Assembly: GCA_920105625.2 (NCBI GenBank)
Contig: OV050030.1
Location: 114,248,814-114,312,813 of the forward strand
Length of the DNA: 64,000 nucleotides
Direction: 5' to 3'
Source: Clusia tigrina
Taxonomy: Eukaryota > Arthropoda > Insecta > Diptera > Clusiidae
A program made the translations under genes and the position numbers. Below, one piece after another: positions 32,086 through 43,170 of this stretch; positions within the stretch are counted from its first letter, which is position 1; each line of letters opens with the position of its first letter. A model generated the notes under the pieces. The model was given only the letters and a program-made list of their open reading frames with translations. It searched no databases and was not told where the DNA came from.

Positions 32086-33345
32086 ATATCATGCGACCGG
32101 TAAGTTTATTTTTCTAAATTATCAAACTATAGTTATTTTTGTAAAAAAAAACCATTGTTCTTCGGATTACTTCAAACAAATATTTTATTTTTCAATTTGC
32201 CTTTGCGCGAAATTCGTGGCTGAGTACGGTCGCTACGGTAAACGGTCTTCTCTCAGGCATCGTCACTTGTGTGTGTGTGAATTCCGGCGCAGCATCAGGT
32301 ACTAAAATTTAAAACATTAAATGAAGCTCTCAGCCGGGTGTCACACTCACATCACTTGGGAGTTAGCTGATTTTATGGCGGGCGCACATCATCGCTTCAT
32401 TGCAGTAAATTATAACAGATGATTACTGGAAGCGCATGTAATTGTAGCTTTTACGTATTCGTGGGGGTCCGCAGCTCGCTGTGCTGCCAGCAGCCTTTAC
32501 CGTAAGGCACGTACCTGGCTGTATTTCACCGTGTTAGCTGTATTTCAGCTGTTACCGTTGAGCACCCACACCCGCATTGGTGAAATTGCGACACGAGTCC
32601 TGTACAACTAGGTTTGCAGTCCGCAGCTCACAGCGCTGCCGACGCCTTTTACAGCCAATCGTGTGACCGTGTTTGGGCATTTTTTTGTGTATTGTGTTCC
32701 GTCGCGGGTATTATTCCATTTCCCGAGTGTAGCTCCTTGGCGTTTTTGCTCGTGAAGCGTTCATTGCACTAACAGCTCTAGTGGGTTATATAATCATTTG
32801 TGCTCGTAGCAGGTGCAGCAAGGAATGCCGAATACGTATATTTCGAGATCTCCGGGTACCACAGCACTCGGAGCTCACAGCGCTGCTAACTGTCTATACG
32901 GTAATCGGTTTAACTTTACAACTACCGATAGATGCTAACGCCGTCTACCAACTTTCGGGTTTCTTCCCATTTCGGTCTTATCACTACCTCTTTACTTGTA
33001 AACCCTTGAGCGACGCGAAGTCCGGGTCACGGTCAGCAGCTCACAGCGCTGCAGACGTTTGTGTATTTCTGTTTCCCATTTACTACCAGTATTCGTGTGT
33101 AGTTGTTCAGCGCCGTTGCCACCGCCTTGGCTTCGCGTGATACGTTCCTACTGGGGACATTTTTTGTGTGCGTGGAATTCTCATTAGTAATAAGGCTGGT
33201 GTTACATCAGTCACGTCAGCGGGCCAGGTGCACACGTATAGCTGGTTAACGGGGTGTATCGACGTGAGCTCAGTAGTGTTCCCGCGTTCGTTTCTCGTTG
33301 TTTCCCATCATTGAGCAGCGTTCTAAGGCCAACCGTTTTGTGACC
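32086..33345 (+). other. Leader of BEL/Pao element 2 with repeated 17-bp motif
   Basis: Noncoding 1.26 kb. The motif GCAGCTCACAGCGCTGC occurs at 32623 and 33036 exactly, and with changes at 32471 and 32870. Short frames (for example 32781-33140) are conserved in the second copy but match nothing. Confidence 0.6.
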
Positions 33346-34320
33346 ATGCTTTCTCCGCTCATAGACGCGGCCGACAGCCTGACCGCATTTGTCACTGAGT
33401 TCGAGTGAAACTCGCCCGCCTCCCAAGACCTTGAATATCTTCGTCTGGATTTAACCGAATTGAAAGAACAATGGGCGGCGTTGAAGGAAGCGAAGACTAC
33501 AGCGTTCACCGAAGCGAACCTAGACGAGAAGCGCGTCTTCTCAATCACATAGTATCCCGGTGCTGCCTCCCTGTGATATTGAGATTTTTGGGGGGGAGTA
33601 CTCCAAGTGGATCACCTTCCGTGATATGTTCACGGCGCGATTCCTTCGGAACGCTCGTCTATCTAACATCGAGCGGCTGTACCACCTAAGGGCAAAGACT
33701 AGAAGGGAGGCGCGAGAAATCGTGGACCAATGCCAATTGACCAATAGCGGCTTTGATCTGATACTGCACGGTACGAAAATCGGCGAAAGCTCATTAATTG
33801 TCAGCTGAAGTCCTTATTTACCATGCGTACCATAGGTAAAGAAAGTGGGTTGGAGAAAAAAAGGCTACAGCGGGAAGTTATCAACTGCATTATGGCGCTG
33901 CAGAAGCTGCCGGTGGATGTAGGCAGTTGGGATCCAATTTTTATATACTGGAGTTCCATTCAATTGCCGGAGAGGAACCTTTCTCTTTGGGAGCAGTCCC
34001 TTGCAGATCATGCGGATATACCGACTTGGGTGGCGATGGAGGAGTTCCTCTCGAAACGGTTCCAAACTTTGGAGGCGGTCTCTGATGTCTGCCAAGCGGA
34101 TCATGTGCGTGATCCTGCGGGGAACCGCTCGACACCACTCCGCAATAGGTATGTACAGGCCCATCAAGCAAGGGTCAGCCTGGAAGGATGTAAAATCTGT
34201 ACACTACCAGGCCTTCGTGTCCCCCACTGCTCTACGTTCATCAACGCTGATGTGTCAGAGCGATGGGGATGGGTGAACCGATACCACCTGTGCCTGAACT
34301 GTTTCAAGGGGGATTATCGT
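33346..34320 (+). pseudogene. Gag module A/A' of BEL/Pao element 2, copy 1 (fused by deletion)
   Basis: ATG at 33346 opens MLSPLIDAADSLTAF. A stop comes after FVTEFE, but the register resumes with LTELKEQWAALKEAKTTAF-like sequence. At about 33536 the sequence jumps to 'tctcaatcacatagtatccc'. Compared with copy 2, 785 bp (42498-43282) are missing here, so two Gag modules were fused. The rest holds the BEL Gag core (EYSKWITFRDMFTARFLRNA, WDPIFIYWSSIQLPE, WVAMEEFLSKRFQTLEAV) and the first knuckle (GCKICTLPGLRVPHCSTF). It breaks off at NCFKGDY just before the second knuckle, into a leader-like spacer. Confidence 0.8.
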
Positions 34321-34628
34321 GAGACAAATTTCACGTTTTGTGTATTTTATATTGGCCATTTCTTCCAAATATTGGTGTCTGATTATTCAGCTCCGTTGTT
34401 GCTGCCTTGATTTCGCGTAATCCATTCCTACTGGGGACTTTCTTTTCTGTTGTGTGGACTTTTCAGTGATAATATGGCGGGTGTTACATCAGTCACGTCA
34501 GCGGGACAGTTCTGTACGCAAATAGCTGGGTAACTGGGTGTATCGAAGTGAACTTATAGTGTTTTCTCGTGCTCTGCTCGCTGTTTGCCATCATTGAGCT
34601 GCGTGCTCAGGTCAAACGATCTGCGACT
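34321..34628 (+). other. Leader-like spacer between Gag modules
   Basis: Resembles 33060-33345 (shared 'ttgctgcctt', 'cgcgtaatccattcctactg' versus 'cgcgtgatacgttcctactg', 'ttacatcagtcacgtcagcg'), which shows that leader plus gag was duplicated as a unit. Confidence 0.7.
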
Positions 34629-35740
34629 ATGCTTACTTCGCTGATAGACGCGGCAGATAGCCTGACCGCATTTATCACTGAGTTCGATCGAAACTCGTCC
34701 GTCTTGAGTATCTTCGCCTTGATCTGACTGAATTGGCAGACCTATGGAAGGCGTTGAAAGAAGCAAACACTACAGCGGTCATTGATGCGAACTTAGAGGA
34801 GAAACGCACAGCCATTAAAGAGTCTATACGGCAACGATTCGCAGCAAGTTTTGCCATTTATAAACAGGGTCATGCTCGAATCAGTGGGCTGATGCAATCC
34901 CTGACCGTCTCTCCAGCGGTGCCTCACGAGGTGTCTGCTTCGCTGTCTTCTCAGTCACATAGTATCCCGGTGCCTCCCTGTGATATTGAGATTTTCGTGG
35001 TGGAGTACCCCAATTGAATCACCATCCGGGAAATGTTCACGGCGCTCTTCCTTCGTCTATCTAACATCGAACGACTGTACCTAAGGGCGAGAATTCGTGG
35101 ACCAATGTCAATTGACCAATAGCGGTTTTGACCAGGCGTGGGCGAGGCTTACTGCCCGGTACGAAAATCGGCGCAAGCTCATTAATTGTCAGCTTAACTC
35201 CCTGTTCACTATGAGTAGCATCGGTATAGAAAGTGGGTTCAAGCGGCTGCAGCGGGAGGTTAGCAACTGCATTACGGTGCTGCAGGAGTTGTCGGTCGAT
35301 GTGAATAGCTGGAATCCCATCTTCATATACTGGAGTTCCATTCGGCTACCGGAGAAGACATTCTCTCTTTGGGAGCAGACCCTCGACGATCATGCTGATA
35401 TGCCAACCTGGGTAGCAATGGAGGAGTTCCTCTCCAAACGGTTCCAAACGTTGGAAGCCGTCTCCTGTGTCTGTCAGGCGGGTCAGGCACGAGATTCTAT
35501 GGGGAACCGCTCGGCACCGCTGCGCAATGGCCACGTGCAGGCCCATCAAGTACGTGTCAACCCGGACGGATGTAAGATCTGTACACTACCTGGCCATCGT
35601 GTCCCCAACTGCTCTACGTTCATCCACGCTGATGTGTCAGAGCGATGGGGATGGGTGAACCGATACCACCTGTGCGTGAATTGTTTAAAAGGGGATCATC
35701 GTGTGACGAACTGCACGAGTAAATATCGGTGCTTTGCATG
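34629..35740 (+). pseudogene. Gag module B of BEL/Pao element 2, copy 1
   Basis: Starts MLTSLIDAADSLTAF, a diverged repeat of module A. It includes SFAIYKQGHARISGLMQSL, and, after small deletions near 35020-35095, the core EFVDQCQLTNSGFDQAWARL-like stretch, WNPIFIYWSSIRLPEKTFSL and MPTWVAMEEFLSKRFQTLEA. A complete zinc-knuckle region follows: CKICTLPGHRVPNC, CVNCLKGDHRVTNC and CFACQERHHTLL. This is the module joined to pol. Stops near 34700 and 35017 and the frame change near 35090 leave it broken, though the second half is open for 292 codons (35097-35975). Confidence 0.8.
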
Positions 35741-35899
35741 CCAAGAGAGGCACCACACTCTGCTGCGTCGTGAGTCGCCCCCGAACAGGAGCATAAGAGC
35801 CCACCACGCACGAAACCGTCTCGAGGCAGACGACCATCTAACGGACGTAACACGACCACCACGTCTGCTCAACCTGCTACACCGTCTTTCGCTCACGCT

Positions 35900-36660
35900 G
35901 CACAAGTGGTACCCGCTACAGTCCAGGGACGATCCGGTCCATATAGAGCTCGGCTACCCAAATGCGTGTTGCTAGGTACTGCCATCGTTCACATCCGGTA
36001 CCAGGGAGTCAATTACATGGCCCGTGCCTTGATCGACCCTGGGTCGGAAGGGTCCTTTATTTCGGACCAGCTTCAACGACGCCTGCCGGGGTAAGCAATG
36101 TGGTGGCCGCTAACGTGACGAAATCATGAGTCCTAATTGTAGGGTCACCCCTCGACAGCACTGTACGGCTCCCGGTGTCAGCCTTAGTCTTGACGATATT
36201 GACCAGTGAACTACACCGACTAAGGGTACCCACTCAGCAATGTCACCAATTGGCTGGATTACAATTGGCTGATCCTAGTCTTTCAGATTCTTCATACGTG
36301 GACATTTTAAAAGGGGGTGACTTATATCCAATGGTGTTACTTGATGGGCTGAGAAGTGACATTGTTGGGTCGCTAATTGCGCAGAAAACTATCTTCAGGT
36401 GGATTCTCACGGGACCTTTGCCTGAGAGTGCGACACAGACCTTTTGTGCGAGGGTAAAAATTGCGCCCGGCCACGCGGTCGAGGAGCTCCTGCAAAAATG
36501 CTGGGAGGTGGGGTAGCAACCGAGAGAGAGACGGTTATCACCCGGTGACCAGGCTTGTCTTGATTAATACACCCGAACCACTTACCAAGAACCTTCTGGC
36601 CGATATGTGGTTGAGTTTCCTTTCAAGCCAAGGCACCAGCCTGAGTAGTCACTTGGGGCT
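35900..36660 (+). pseudogene. Aspartic protease and linker of BEL/Pao element 2, copy 1
   Basis: CVLLGTAIVHIRYQGVNY and then ALIDPGSEGSFISDQLQRRL mark the A17-type protease. The usual D-S-G reads D-P-G (one changed residue), which would probably impair it. After a frameshift, 36175-36516 carries VDILKGGDLYPMVLLDGL and IAQKTIFRWILTGPLPESAT, the conserved linker before RT. Frames change at about 36095-36175 and 36516. Confidence 0.75.
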
Positions 36661-36699
36661 TCTCGGCACATTGTGTTAAAACAGTTCGAACGCAATGAA

Positions 36700-37505
36700 A
36701 GCAGATTACTTCGTGAGCAGAAAACACAATATAACTCCGTGGTACAGGAGTATTTCCTCTCGATCATATGATCATAGGCCCGCCTCCTTCTATCCGCTCA
36801 GGAGCTCATTACTATTTGCCGCATCATGCGGTTATGAAACCCGAAAGTACGTCCACCAAACTACGGATCGTGTTCAACGCATCTCAAGCTACAACTAGTA
36901 CTCTCAGCTTGAACGATGTCCTATACACTGGACCGATCCTGAAGGCTGAGTTGACACAACTTATCGTGCGATGGCGAATCTCTCAGTTCGTATTTAATGG
37001 GGATCTGCAAAAGATGTATCGGCAGATTAGAGTAGCTCCAAAGCACACCCCGTATCAGCGAATTATTTTTAGGGCCTCTCCTGCAGCGCCAGTGTCCGAC
37101 TACGAGCTGCAAACCGTTAACTTCGGAGTCAACTGTGCACCCTACTTAGCGATTAGGACATTAGAACAGCTCGCGACGGACGTGGAAGAAGACCTACCCC
37201 TAGCACCCCAGGTATTGCGTGAATGCATGTATGTGGACGACGCCTTGGTCGGCACACATGATGTAAACGTGGCGATACAGACTCGATATGAATTGATCCG
37301 TGCACTCGACTGTGCCGGCGTTTCCATGCGGAAGTGCACAGCTAACACGGAAACCATTCTCTCCTTTCTGCCTCCGGATCACTTGCTCCGAGAGGACTTC
37401 CTGAAGGTGGATGAAGCCAATCTAACCAAGCCATTAGGCATTCGGTGGAATGCAAAGGCTGACCATTTCTACTTTCACCTTCAGCCCATTTGCTTCGACC
37501 CATGA
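36700..37505 (+). pseudogene. Reverse transcriptase of BEL/Pao element 2, copy 1
   Basis: The frame at 36768-37505 holds HYYLPHHAVMKPESTSTKLR, IVFNASQATTSTLSLNDVLY, FVFNGDLQKMYRQIRV (first catalytic Asp), VNFGVNCAPYLAIRTLEQL and ECMYVDDALVGTHD (YVDD). The thumb (GVSMRKCTANTETILSFLP) and the start of the connection (LGIRWNAKADHFYF) follow. It ends at an in-frame TGA (37503-37505), after which the same register continues. Apart from that stop and a frameshift near 36760, RT motifs are intact. Confidence 0.85.
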
Positions 37506-38200
37506 GCCACCAAACGCAAGGTGTTATCGATTATAGCTCAACTTTTTGATCCAGCAGGATGGCTGGCACCCGTTGTGATCGTGGCCAAGATCTTGATGCA
37601 ACAGATTTGGGGGGACAAAACTGACTGGGACGAATCACTGACCCTCGCCTCCTCCAGGCGTTGGGGGGAATTCTTAGGGGCATATGACGACATCTCGCAG
37701 ATTCGTATTCCGCGTTGGTTGGGGTCGGCACCGGATGTATATATCCAGTTGCATGCGTTTTGTGACGCTTCGCAAGCGGCATACGCCGCCGCGCTGTATG
37801 TGCGATGCCAGTGCGGCGAAACCGTCACGTCCCACTTTTAGTGGCTAAATCGCGGGTGGCACCTCTTAAGACGTTATCCTTACCCCGCTTAGAACTCTGT
37901 GGTGCGGTATTGTTATCCGAGCTGGTAGCAGCACTTCAAATAAAGGTGGGAATCACCTCCGGCAACTTGTTCTGTTGGACGGATTCGACAATAGTATTAG
38001 CTTGGCTCCATAAATCCCCTCATACATGGAAAACCTTCGTAGCTAATCGGGTTACGACCATTTCAAACAAAGTAGGTGTGGAATGCTAGAGACATGTCAA
38101 GTCTGCAGACAATCCAGCTGACCTTGCCAGCCGGGGGTAACGCCGGCAGCGCTCGTCCACAACCACTTGTGGTGGAACGGCCCGGGGTGGTTTACCACGC
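37506..38200 (+). pseudogene. Connection and RNase H of BEL/Pao element 2, copy 1
   Basis: 37521-37841: LSIIAQLFDPAGWLAPVVIV, AKILMQQIWGDKTDWDESL and [19 protein letters not shown] (RNase H first block with Asp). A frameshift near 37835 leads to 37805-38089: [32 protein letters not shown] (TDS block) and [13 protein letters not shown] further frameshift near 38090-38130 leads to ADLASRG and LWWNGPGWFTTP, the stretch before integrase. Confidence 0.8.
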
Positions 38201-39473
38201 CCCAAATTCCTGGCCTCAGCCTTCGCAGAGCACTAGCCCGGACGCCCTGGAGCAACAGCGCAACGTGGCCATGCATTCGATACAGGTCAAACAGCATGAC
38301 GACTTGATGCTGCGATTCTCATCGCTGCCGCGAGCACTAGCGCATTCCACTCAAATCCCGTTCTCCGAACGACACCCCCAAATTTTGCCCTATCACGGAC
38401 AGTTTACGCGACTGCTAGTTGAATTCATGCATCAAATCTCGTTGCATGTGGGAAATCAGCTCATGCTTCGGCTCCTCCGAACCCAATACTGTGTTCCACG
38501 CGCGAAGTTTCTAGTCAAGGCACCTTTTTACGGTGTAAACCTTGCCTGATCGAAAAGTAGCGCAGATTGAGCAAAATCATGGCGCCCTTGCCCCCGGAAC
38601 GCACCACCCTGTCTCGTCCTTTCAGCACCGCGGGGGTTGACTTTGCGGGTCCTTTTGAAATAAATAAAATTTCCAAAGGCTATGTGTGTATCTTTGTGTG
38701 TTTCGCCACCAAGGCCGCCCACTTAGAAGCGACTACCGATTTAACTACCCAGGCTTTTATAGCCGCCCTGTCCAGATTCATCGGGCGTCGGGGGTGGCAG
38801 GCTACTATCTATTCCGACAATGGGAAGAATTTTGTGGGAACAGAAAAAGTAATCCGCATGCAATTCGCACGCGTAATTCGAGAAGCCAAGGACCAGGCAA
38901 CCACTCAGCACTGGTTTCACCAATTGAAGTGGCATTTCATCCCTCCAAACGCCCCCCACATGGGAGGACTGTGGGAAGCCGCAGTCAAAAGCTTCAAGTA
39001 CCATTTTAAACGGATGGGTGGGCAGATCCGGTACACGTATGAGGAGTTGGCGAAGGTATTAGCCCACGTCGAGGCATGTCTAAACTCTCGACCGATTAGC
39101 GAACCTAGTGACGATCCCGACGACCTCCAGCCACTTACCCCAGGGCACTTTCTTCTCGCACCAGCCGTCTTGGAGGAGACTACCCCTTTTCTTTCCATTC
39201 TTAATCGAAGACGTAGGCTTCAAGTTCTCTCCCAACAGCTCTCAGTACGCTGGAAACATGAGTATCTTCTGGAGTGCCAGCGCAGGACAAAGTGGAAGAC
39301 CATCCAAGAAAATGCAGCGAAAGGAAATCTGGTGGTATTGCAGGATCACCGAAGTCCACCCGGACTCAAACGGTAGGGCAAGAGTCGCGAAAGTACAGAC
39401 AGCACGCGTATTCGTTACAAGGCCCATCACCAAGATGGTTCTACTCCCTCGAGCGGAAGTGCAGGCTGAGTAA
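38201..39473 (+). pseudogene. Integrase of BEL/Pao element 2, copy 1
   Basis: The N-terminal zinc-binding part (about 38390-38560) is frameshifted. The core is open from 38567 to 39376: FSTAGVDFAGPFEINKISKG (Asp 1), ATKAAHLEATTDLTTQAFIA, IYSDNGKNFVGTEK (Asp 2), HMGGLWEAAVKSFKYHF (Glu), ACLNSRPISEPSDDPDDLQP and LTPGHFLLAP. After a frame change near 39370 the conserved C-terminal BEL domain ends with ARVAKVQTARVFVTRPITKM and VLLPRAEVQAE at 39473. All three catalytic residues are present. Confidence 0.85.
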
Positions 39474-39793
39474 CCCCTGCATCCGGTATTTTGGCCACTT
39501 CTGTAGCTAGTCCCACCCTCCGTAGCTTCTCCTTGTAGTTCGTAGTCTTTCCTCGCTATATGTACATTTTAAATATCACTCCTCGTATCTTCTCTATTGA
39601 GTCCTTAGTCTTCTTCGCTAAACTGTAGACGTACATCTCGCATGGCTCTGCCACGGGATAGAACTGTAGTCCCCTACGTAGTCCTGTAAACGTTGGCAGC
39701 TACTTTTCCTATTATTAGTTTTCTCTTAAGCCCATCAAACGTAGTATATTTCCTCCTATATCTGATGACTAATAATAATTTTTATTTCCACAG
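39474..39793 (+). other. Post-pol spacer ending in a splice-acceptor-like site
   Basis: No coding similarity. It ends with 'aataatttttatttccacag' at 39774-39793, a good polypyrimidine tract plus CAG, directly in front of the next open frame. Confidence 0.5.
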
Positions 39794-40583
39794 ACCTTCC
39801 CATCTTGCCGTGCTGACTGGCGGGGCAAACGATATATCGGCCCCTCTCCCAGTTGTGCTCCTAGGGTCCAGCTAGTGTTCCCAGCTCCCGTGTTGTTGCA
39901 GGGGTCGACGCCATTTCGCAACCTGGGGGCAGCGGCGCCGTCTCGCGCCCACGATGCAGCGACAACATCCAGCGCCACAGCGGCAAGTACGCCATCACGC
40001 ACCCGCGCCCGATCTGCATCACCTGTAGCGCGTTCGCCATCAATGGGGCCGACGAACTCAAACCTTCCCCGTAACCAGGGGTCGGTGTCAACTCGCGCCT
40101 CAGTGGTGACGGCGTAAACTCGCGCCCCAGTGGCGACGGCGTCAACACGCGCCTCAGTGGCGACACCGTCATCTCACGCCCCAGTACCGGCTGAGTCGAC
40201 TCGCGCCTCAGTGGCGACGGCATCAACTCGCGCCCCAGTGGCGATCGCGCCACCTCGCGCCACGGTAGCAGAGGCGCCGCAAGCCAAGGGGATCCTACCG
40301 CCACCAGAACCAGGGGGTAGCGCCATCTCGCGCCCCAACCGCAGCATTAGCAGCCACGCCTCAGGAAGCGGCTCCACATCGCCCGTGCAAGATGTGTAAG
40401 CACTGGGGCCACAACATCGCCCTCTGCAACAGCTTCTTGCAGATTTCGACACGGCGCAGAAGAGGAGTCGCCGCCAGCTGCAAGTTGTGCTATGTGTGCC
40501 TGGGGGTGAAGCATTTCACCCACAATTGTATGCAACCAGGATGCTCGCGGTGCCACCAGCGGCACCACCACCTCCTTCACTAA
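39794..40583 (+). CDS. Extra Pro/Ala-rich ORF with zinc knuckles, between pol and 3' LTR
   Basis: From the acceptor-like CAG the frame is open from 39794 to one TAA (40115-40117) and in the same register to 40399. It is rich in Ala, Ser, Pro, Thr and Arg, with seven 9-residue repeats (STRASVATA-like). Near 40340 the similarity moves to the +1 register, giving CKMCKHWGHNIALC, CKLCYVCLGVKHFTHNC and CSRCHQRHHHLLH, ending at 40583. This is the three-part zinc region of a BEL/Pao Gag, but a different sequence from this element's own Gag knuckles. It sits where env would be. It is broken here by one stop and one frameshift. It could be a second Gag-like protein, a captured gag end from another BEL element, or the remnant of a nested insertion. 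Confidence 0.55.
40088..40275 (+). repeat. 27-bp coding minisatellite, seven units
   Basis: Units of the form tcaactcgcgccccagtggc.. start every 27 bp from 40088, encoding 9-residue repeats like STRASVATA. The period is a multiple of three, so copy-number change keeps the frame. Confidence 0.85.
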
Positions 40584-40639
40584 GGGGTGCCTCAGGGCAG
40601 GAGCCGGCGGAAACGAGTCATCTCTCTTGCAATCTTGCA

Positions 40640-40651
40640 CTGGGGGCGGCA
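40640..40651 (+). promoter_or_regulatory. Polypurine-like tract of BEL/Pao element 2
   Basis: CTGGGGGCGGCA immediately precedes the LTR start TGTTCGCGCC. Confidence 0.5.
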
Positions 40652-41070
40652 TGTTCGCGCCGCATCCCTCCTGACGATGGTCGTGGCCTGTTCACTGGCA
40701 CCATTGCGTTTTGTGTGGGACTCAGTGCGGAGAGAATTCCCCTCATTGGGTCCCGCCAAAAAGCACAGCAGGCCACGGCTATCTTTTTGCTATGCGAATG
40801 CCGGCATGGGAGAGAGGAGAGCCGGCGACGAGTTCACAGACAGTGACAAAGCGTCTGTTGACCGTGCCATCCCGCAAAGTTAAATCATTAACTCAGCACA
40901 ATTTTGTATACCTATCACATAAAATACTGTACAAGCAAATTTTCAAATCAACAAAAAATAAATTGAATACAAAACCAAACTGGAATATTTTAAATACAAA
41001 AGAAATAAATTGTGATTCAATACAACTTGAATAAAACTTTCAACTTTACATTGAGCTCCGAGTCCTAACA
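40652..41070 (+). repeat. LTR 2 (shared middle LTR) of BEL/Pao element 2
   Basis: 419 bp from TGTTCGCGCC to CCTAACA. A PBS and leader follow it directly, so it acts as 3' LTR of copy 1 and 5' LTR of copy 2. Confidence 0.9.
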
Positions 41071-42306
41071 TGGTCCTTCGAGCCGGATATATCATGCGAC
41101 CGGTAAGTTTATTTTTCTAAATTATTAAACTATAGTTATTTTTGTAAAAAAAACCATTGTCTTTGCGCGAAATTCGTGGCTGAGTACGGTCGCTACGGTA
41201 AACGGTCCTCTCTCAGGCATCGTCACTTGTGTGTGTGTGAATTCCGGCGCAGCATCAGGTACTAAAATTTAAAACATTAAATAAAGCTCTCAGCCGGGTG
41301 TCACACTCACATCACTTGGGAGTTAGCTGATTTTATGGCGGGCGCACATCATCGCTTCATTGCAGTAAATTATAACAGATGATTACTGGAAGCGCATGTA
41401 ATTGTAGCTTTTACGTATTCGTGGGGGTCCGCAGCTCACTGTGCTGCCAGCAGCCTTTACCGTAAGGCACGTACCTGGCTGGTATTTCACCGTGTTAACG
41501 GGTCCATAGCTGTTACCGTGGGGCACCCACACCCACATTGGTGAAATTGTGACACGAGTCCTGTACAACTAGGTTTGCAGTCCGCAGCTCACAGCGCTGC
41601 CGACGCCTTTTACAGCCAATCGTGTGACCGTGTTTGGGCATTTTTTTGTGTATTGTTGTTCCGTCGCGGGTATTATTCCATTTCCCGAGTGTAGCTCCTT
41701 GGCGTTTTTGCTCGTGAAGCGTTCATTGCACTAACAGCTCTAGTGGGTTATATAATCATTTGTGCTCCTAGCAGGTGCAGCAAGGAATGCCGAATACATA
41801 TATTCCGAGATCTCCGGGTACCACAGCACTCGGAGCTCACAGCGCTGCTAACTGTCTATACGGTAATCGGTTTAACTTTACAACTACCGATAGATGCTAA
41901 CGCCGTCTACCAACTTTCGGGTTTCTTCCCATTTCGGTCTTATCACTACCTCTTTACTTGTAAACCCTTGAGCGACGCGAAGTCCGGGTCACGGTCAGCA
42001 GCTCACAGCACTGCAGACGTTTGTGTATTTCTGTTTCCCATTTACTACCAGTATTCGTGTGTAGTTATTCAGCGCCGTTGCCACCGCCTTGGCTTCGCGT
42101 GATACGTTCCTACTGGGGACATTTTTTGTGTGCGTGGAATTCTCATTAGTAATAAGGCTGGTATTACATCAGTCACGTCAGCGGGCCAGGTGCACACGTA
42201 TAGCTGGTTAACGGGGTGTATCGACGTGAACTCAGTAGTGTTCCCCGTTCATTTCTCGTTGTTTGCCATCATTGAGCAGCGTTCTAAGGCCAACCGTTTT
42301 GTGACC

Positions 42307-43170
42307 ATGCTTTCTCCGCTCATAGACGCGGCCGACAGCCTGACCGCATTTGTCACTGAGTTCGAGTGAAACTCGCCCGCCTCCCAAGACCTTGAATATC
42401 TTCGTCTGGATTTAACCGAATTGAAAGAACAATGGGCGGCGTTGAAGGAAGCGAAGGCTACAGCGTTCACCGAAGCGAACCTAGACGAGAAGCGCGTAGC
42501 CATTAAGGAGTCTATTGGGCAACGATTCGCAGCAAGCTTTGCTATTTATAAACAGGGTCATGCTCGAATCAGTGGCCTAATGCAATCAATGACAGTCTCT
42601 CCAGCAGTGCCTCCCGAGCAGCCTGCTGCACTGTCCTCGCAGTCTCATACCTCCTTGCGATATTGAGATTTTCGGAGGGGACTACTCCAAGTGGATCACA
42701 TTCCGGTATATGTTCACGGCGCTCTTCCTTCGGAATGCCCAACTATCTAATATCGAACGACTGTACCACCTGAGGGCTAACACTAGGGGGGAAGCACGAG
42801 AAATCGTGGATCAGTGCCAGTTGACTAATAGCGGTTTTGACCAGGCATGGGCGAGGCTTACTTCCCGGTACGAAAATCGGCGCAGGCTAATCAATTGCCA
42901 GCTCTATGCTATTCACTATGCGTACCATCGGTAAAGAAAGTCGGTCGGAACTCAAAGGGCTGCAGCGGGAAGTTAGTAACTGCATTATGGCGCTGCAGGA
43001 ATTGTCGGTAGATGTGGGCAGTTGGGATCCCATCTTCACATACTGGAGTTGCATTCGGTTACCGGAGAGGACCCTCTCTCTTTGGGAGCAGTCCCTCGAA
43101 GATCAAGCGGACTTGGGTGGCAATGGAGGAGTTCCTCTCCAAAAGGTTCCAAACTTTGCAAGCAGTCTCC
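42307..43170 (+). pseudogene. Gag module 1 of BEL/Pao element 2, copy 2
   Basis: MLSPLIDAADSLTAFVTEF, a stop, then KEQWAALKEAKATAFTEANL, SFAIYKQGHARISGLMQSM and, in another frame, RNAQLSNIERLYHLRANTRG and DQCQLTNSGFDQAWARLTSR. The core FTYWSCIRLPERTLSLWEQS follows. It breaks off near FLSKRFQTLQAVSGVCQV without zinc knuckles, joined directly to module 2. This is the piece missing from copy 1. Confidence 0.8.

Larger units (their letters stand above)
31582..41070 (+). mobile_element. BEL/Pao retrotransposon (element 2), copy 1 with both LTRs
   Basis: LTR 31582-32067, PBS, a long leader, duplicated gag, protease, RT, RNase H, integrase, an extra zinc-knuckle ORF and LTR 40652-41070. The second LTR is followed by a second PBS and leader and a second internal region (41071-46284), so two elements share the middle LTR. 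Period between LTR starts: 9,070 bp. Pol is broken by a few frameshifts, but the sequence is clearly younger than element 1. Confidence 0.9.

Noticed and set aside
39861..40304. 147-codon minus-strand frame with PLRRELTPSPLGRE-like repeats
   Set aside because: Antisense of the 27-bp coding minisatellite. The plus strand reads into zinc knuckles, so the plus strand is preferred.
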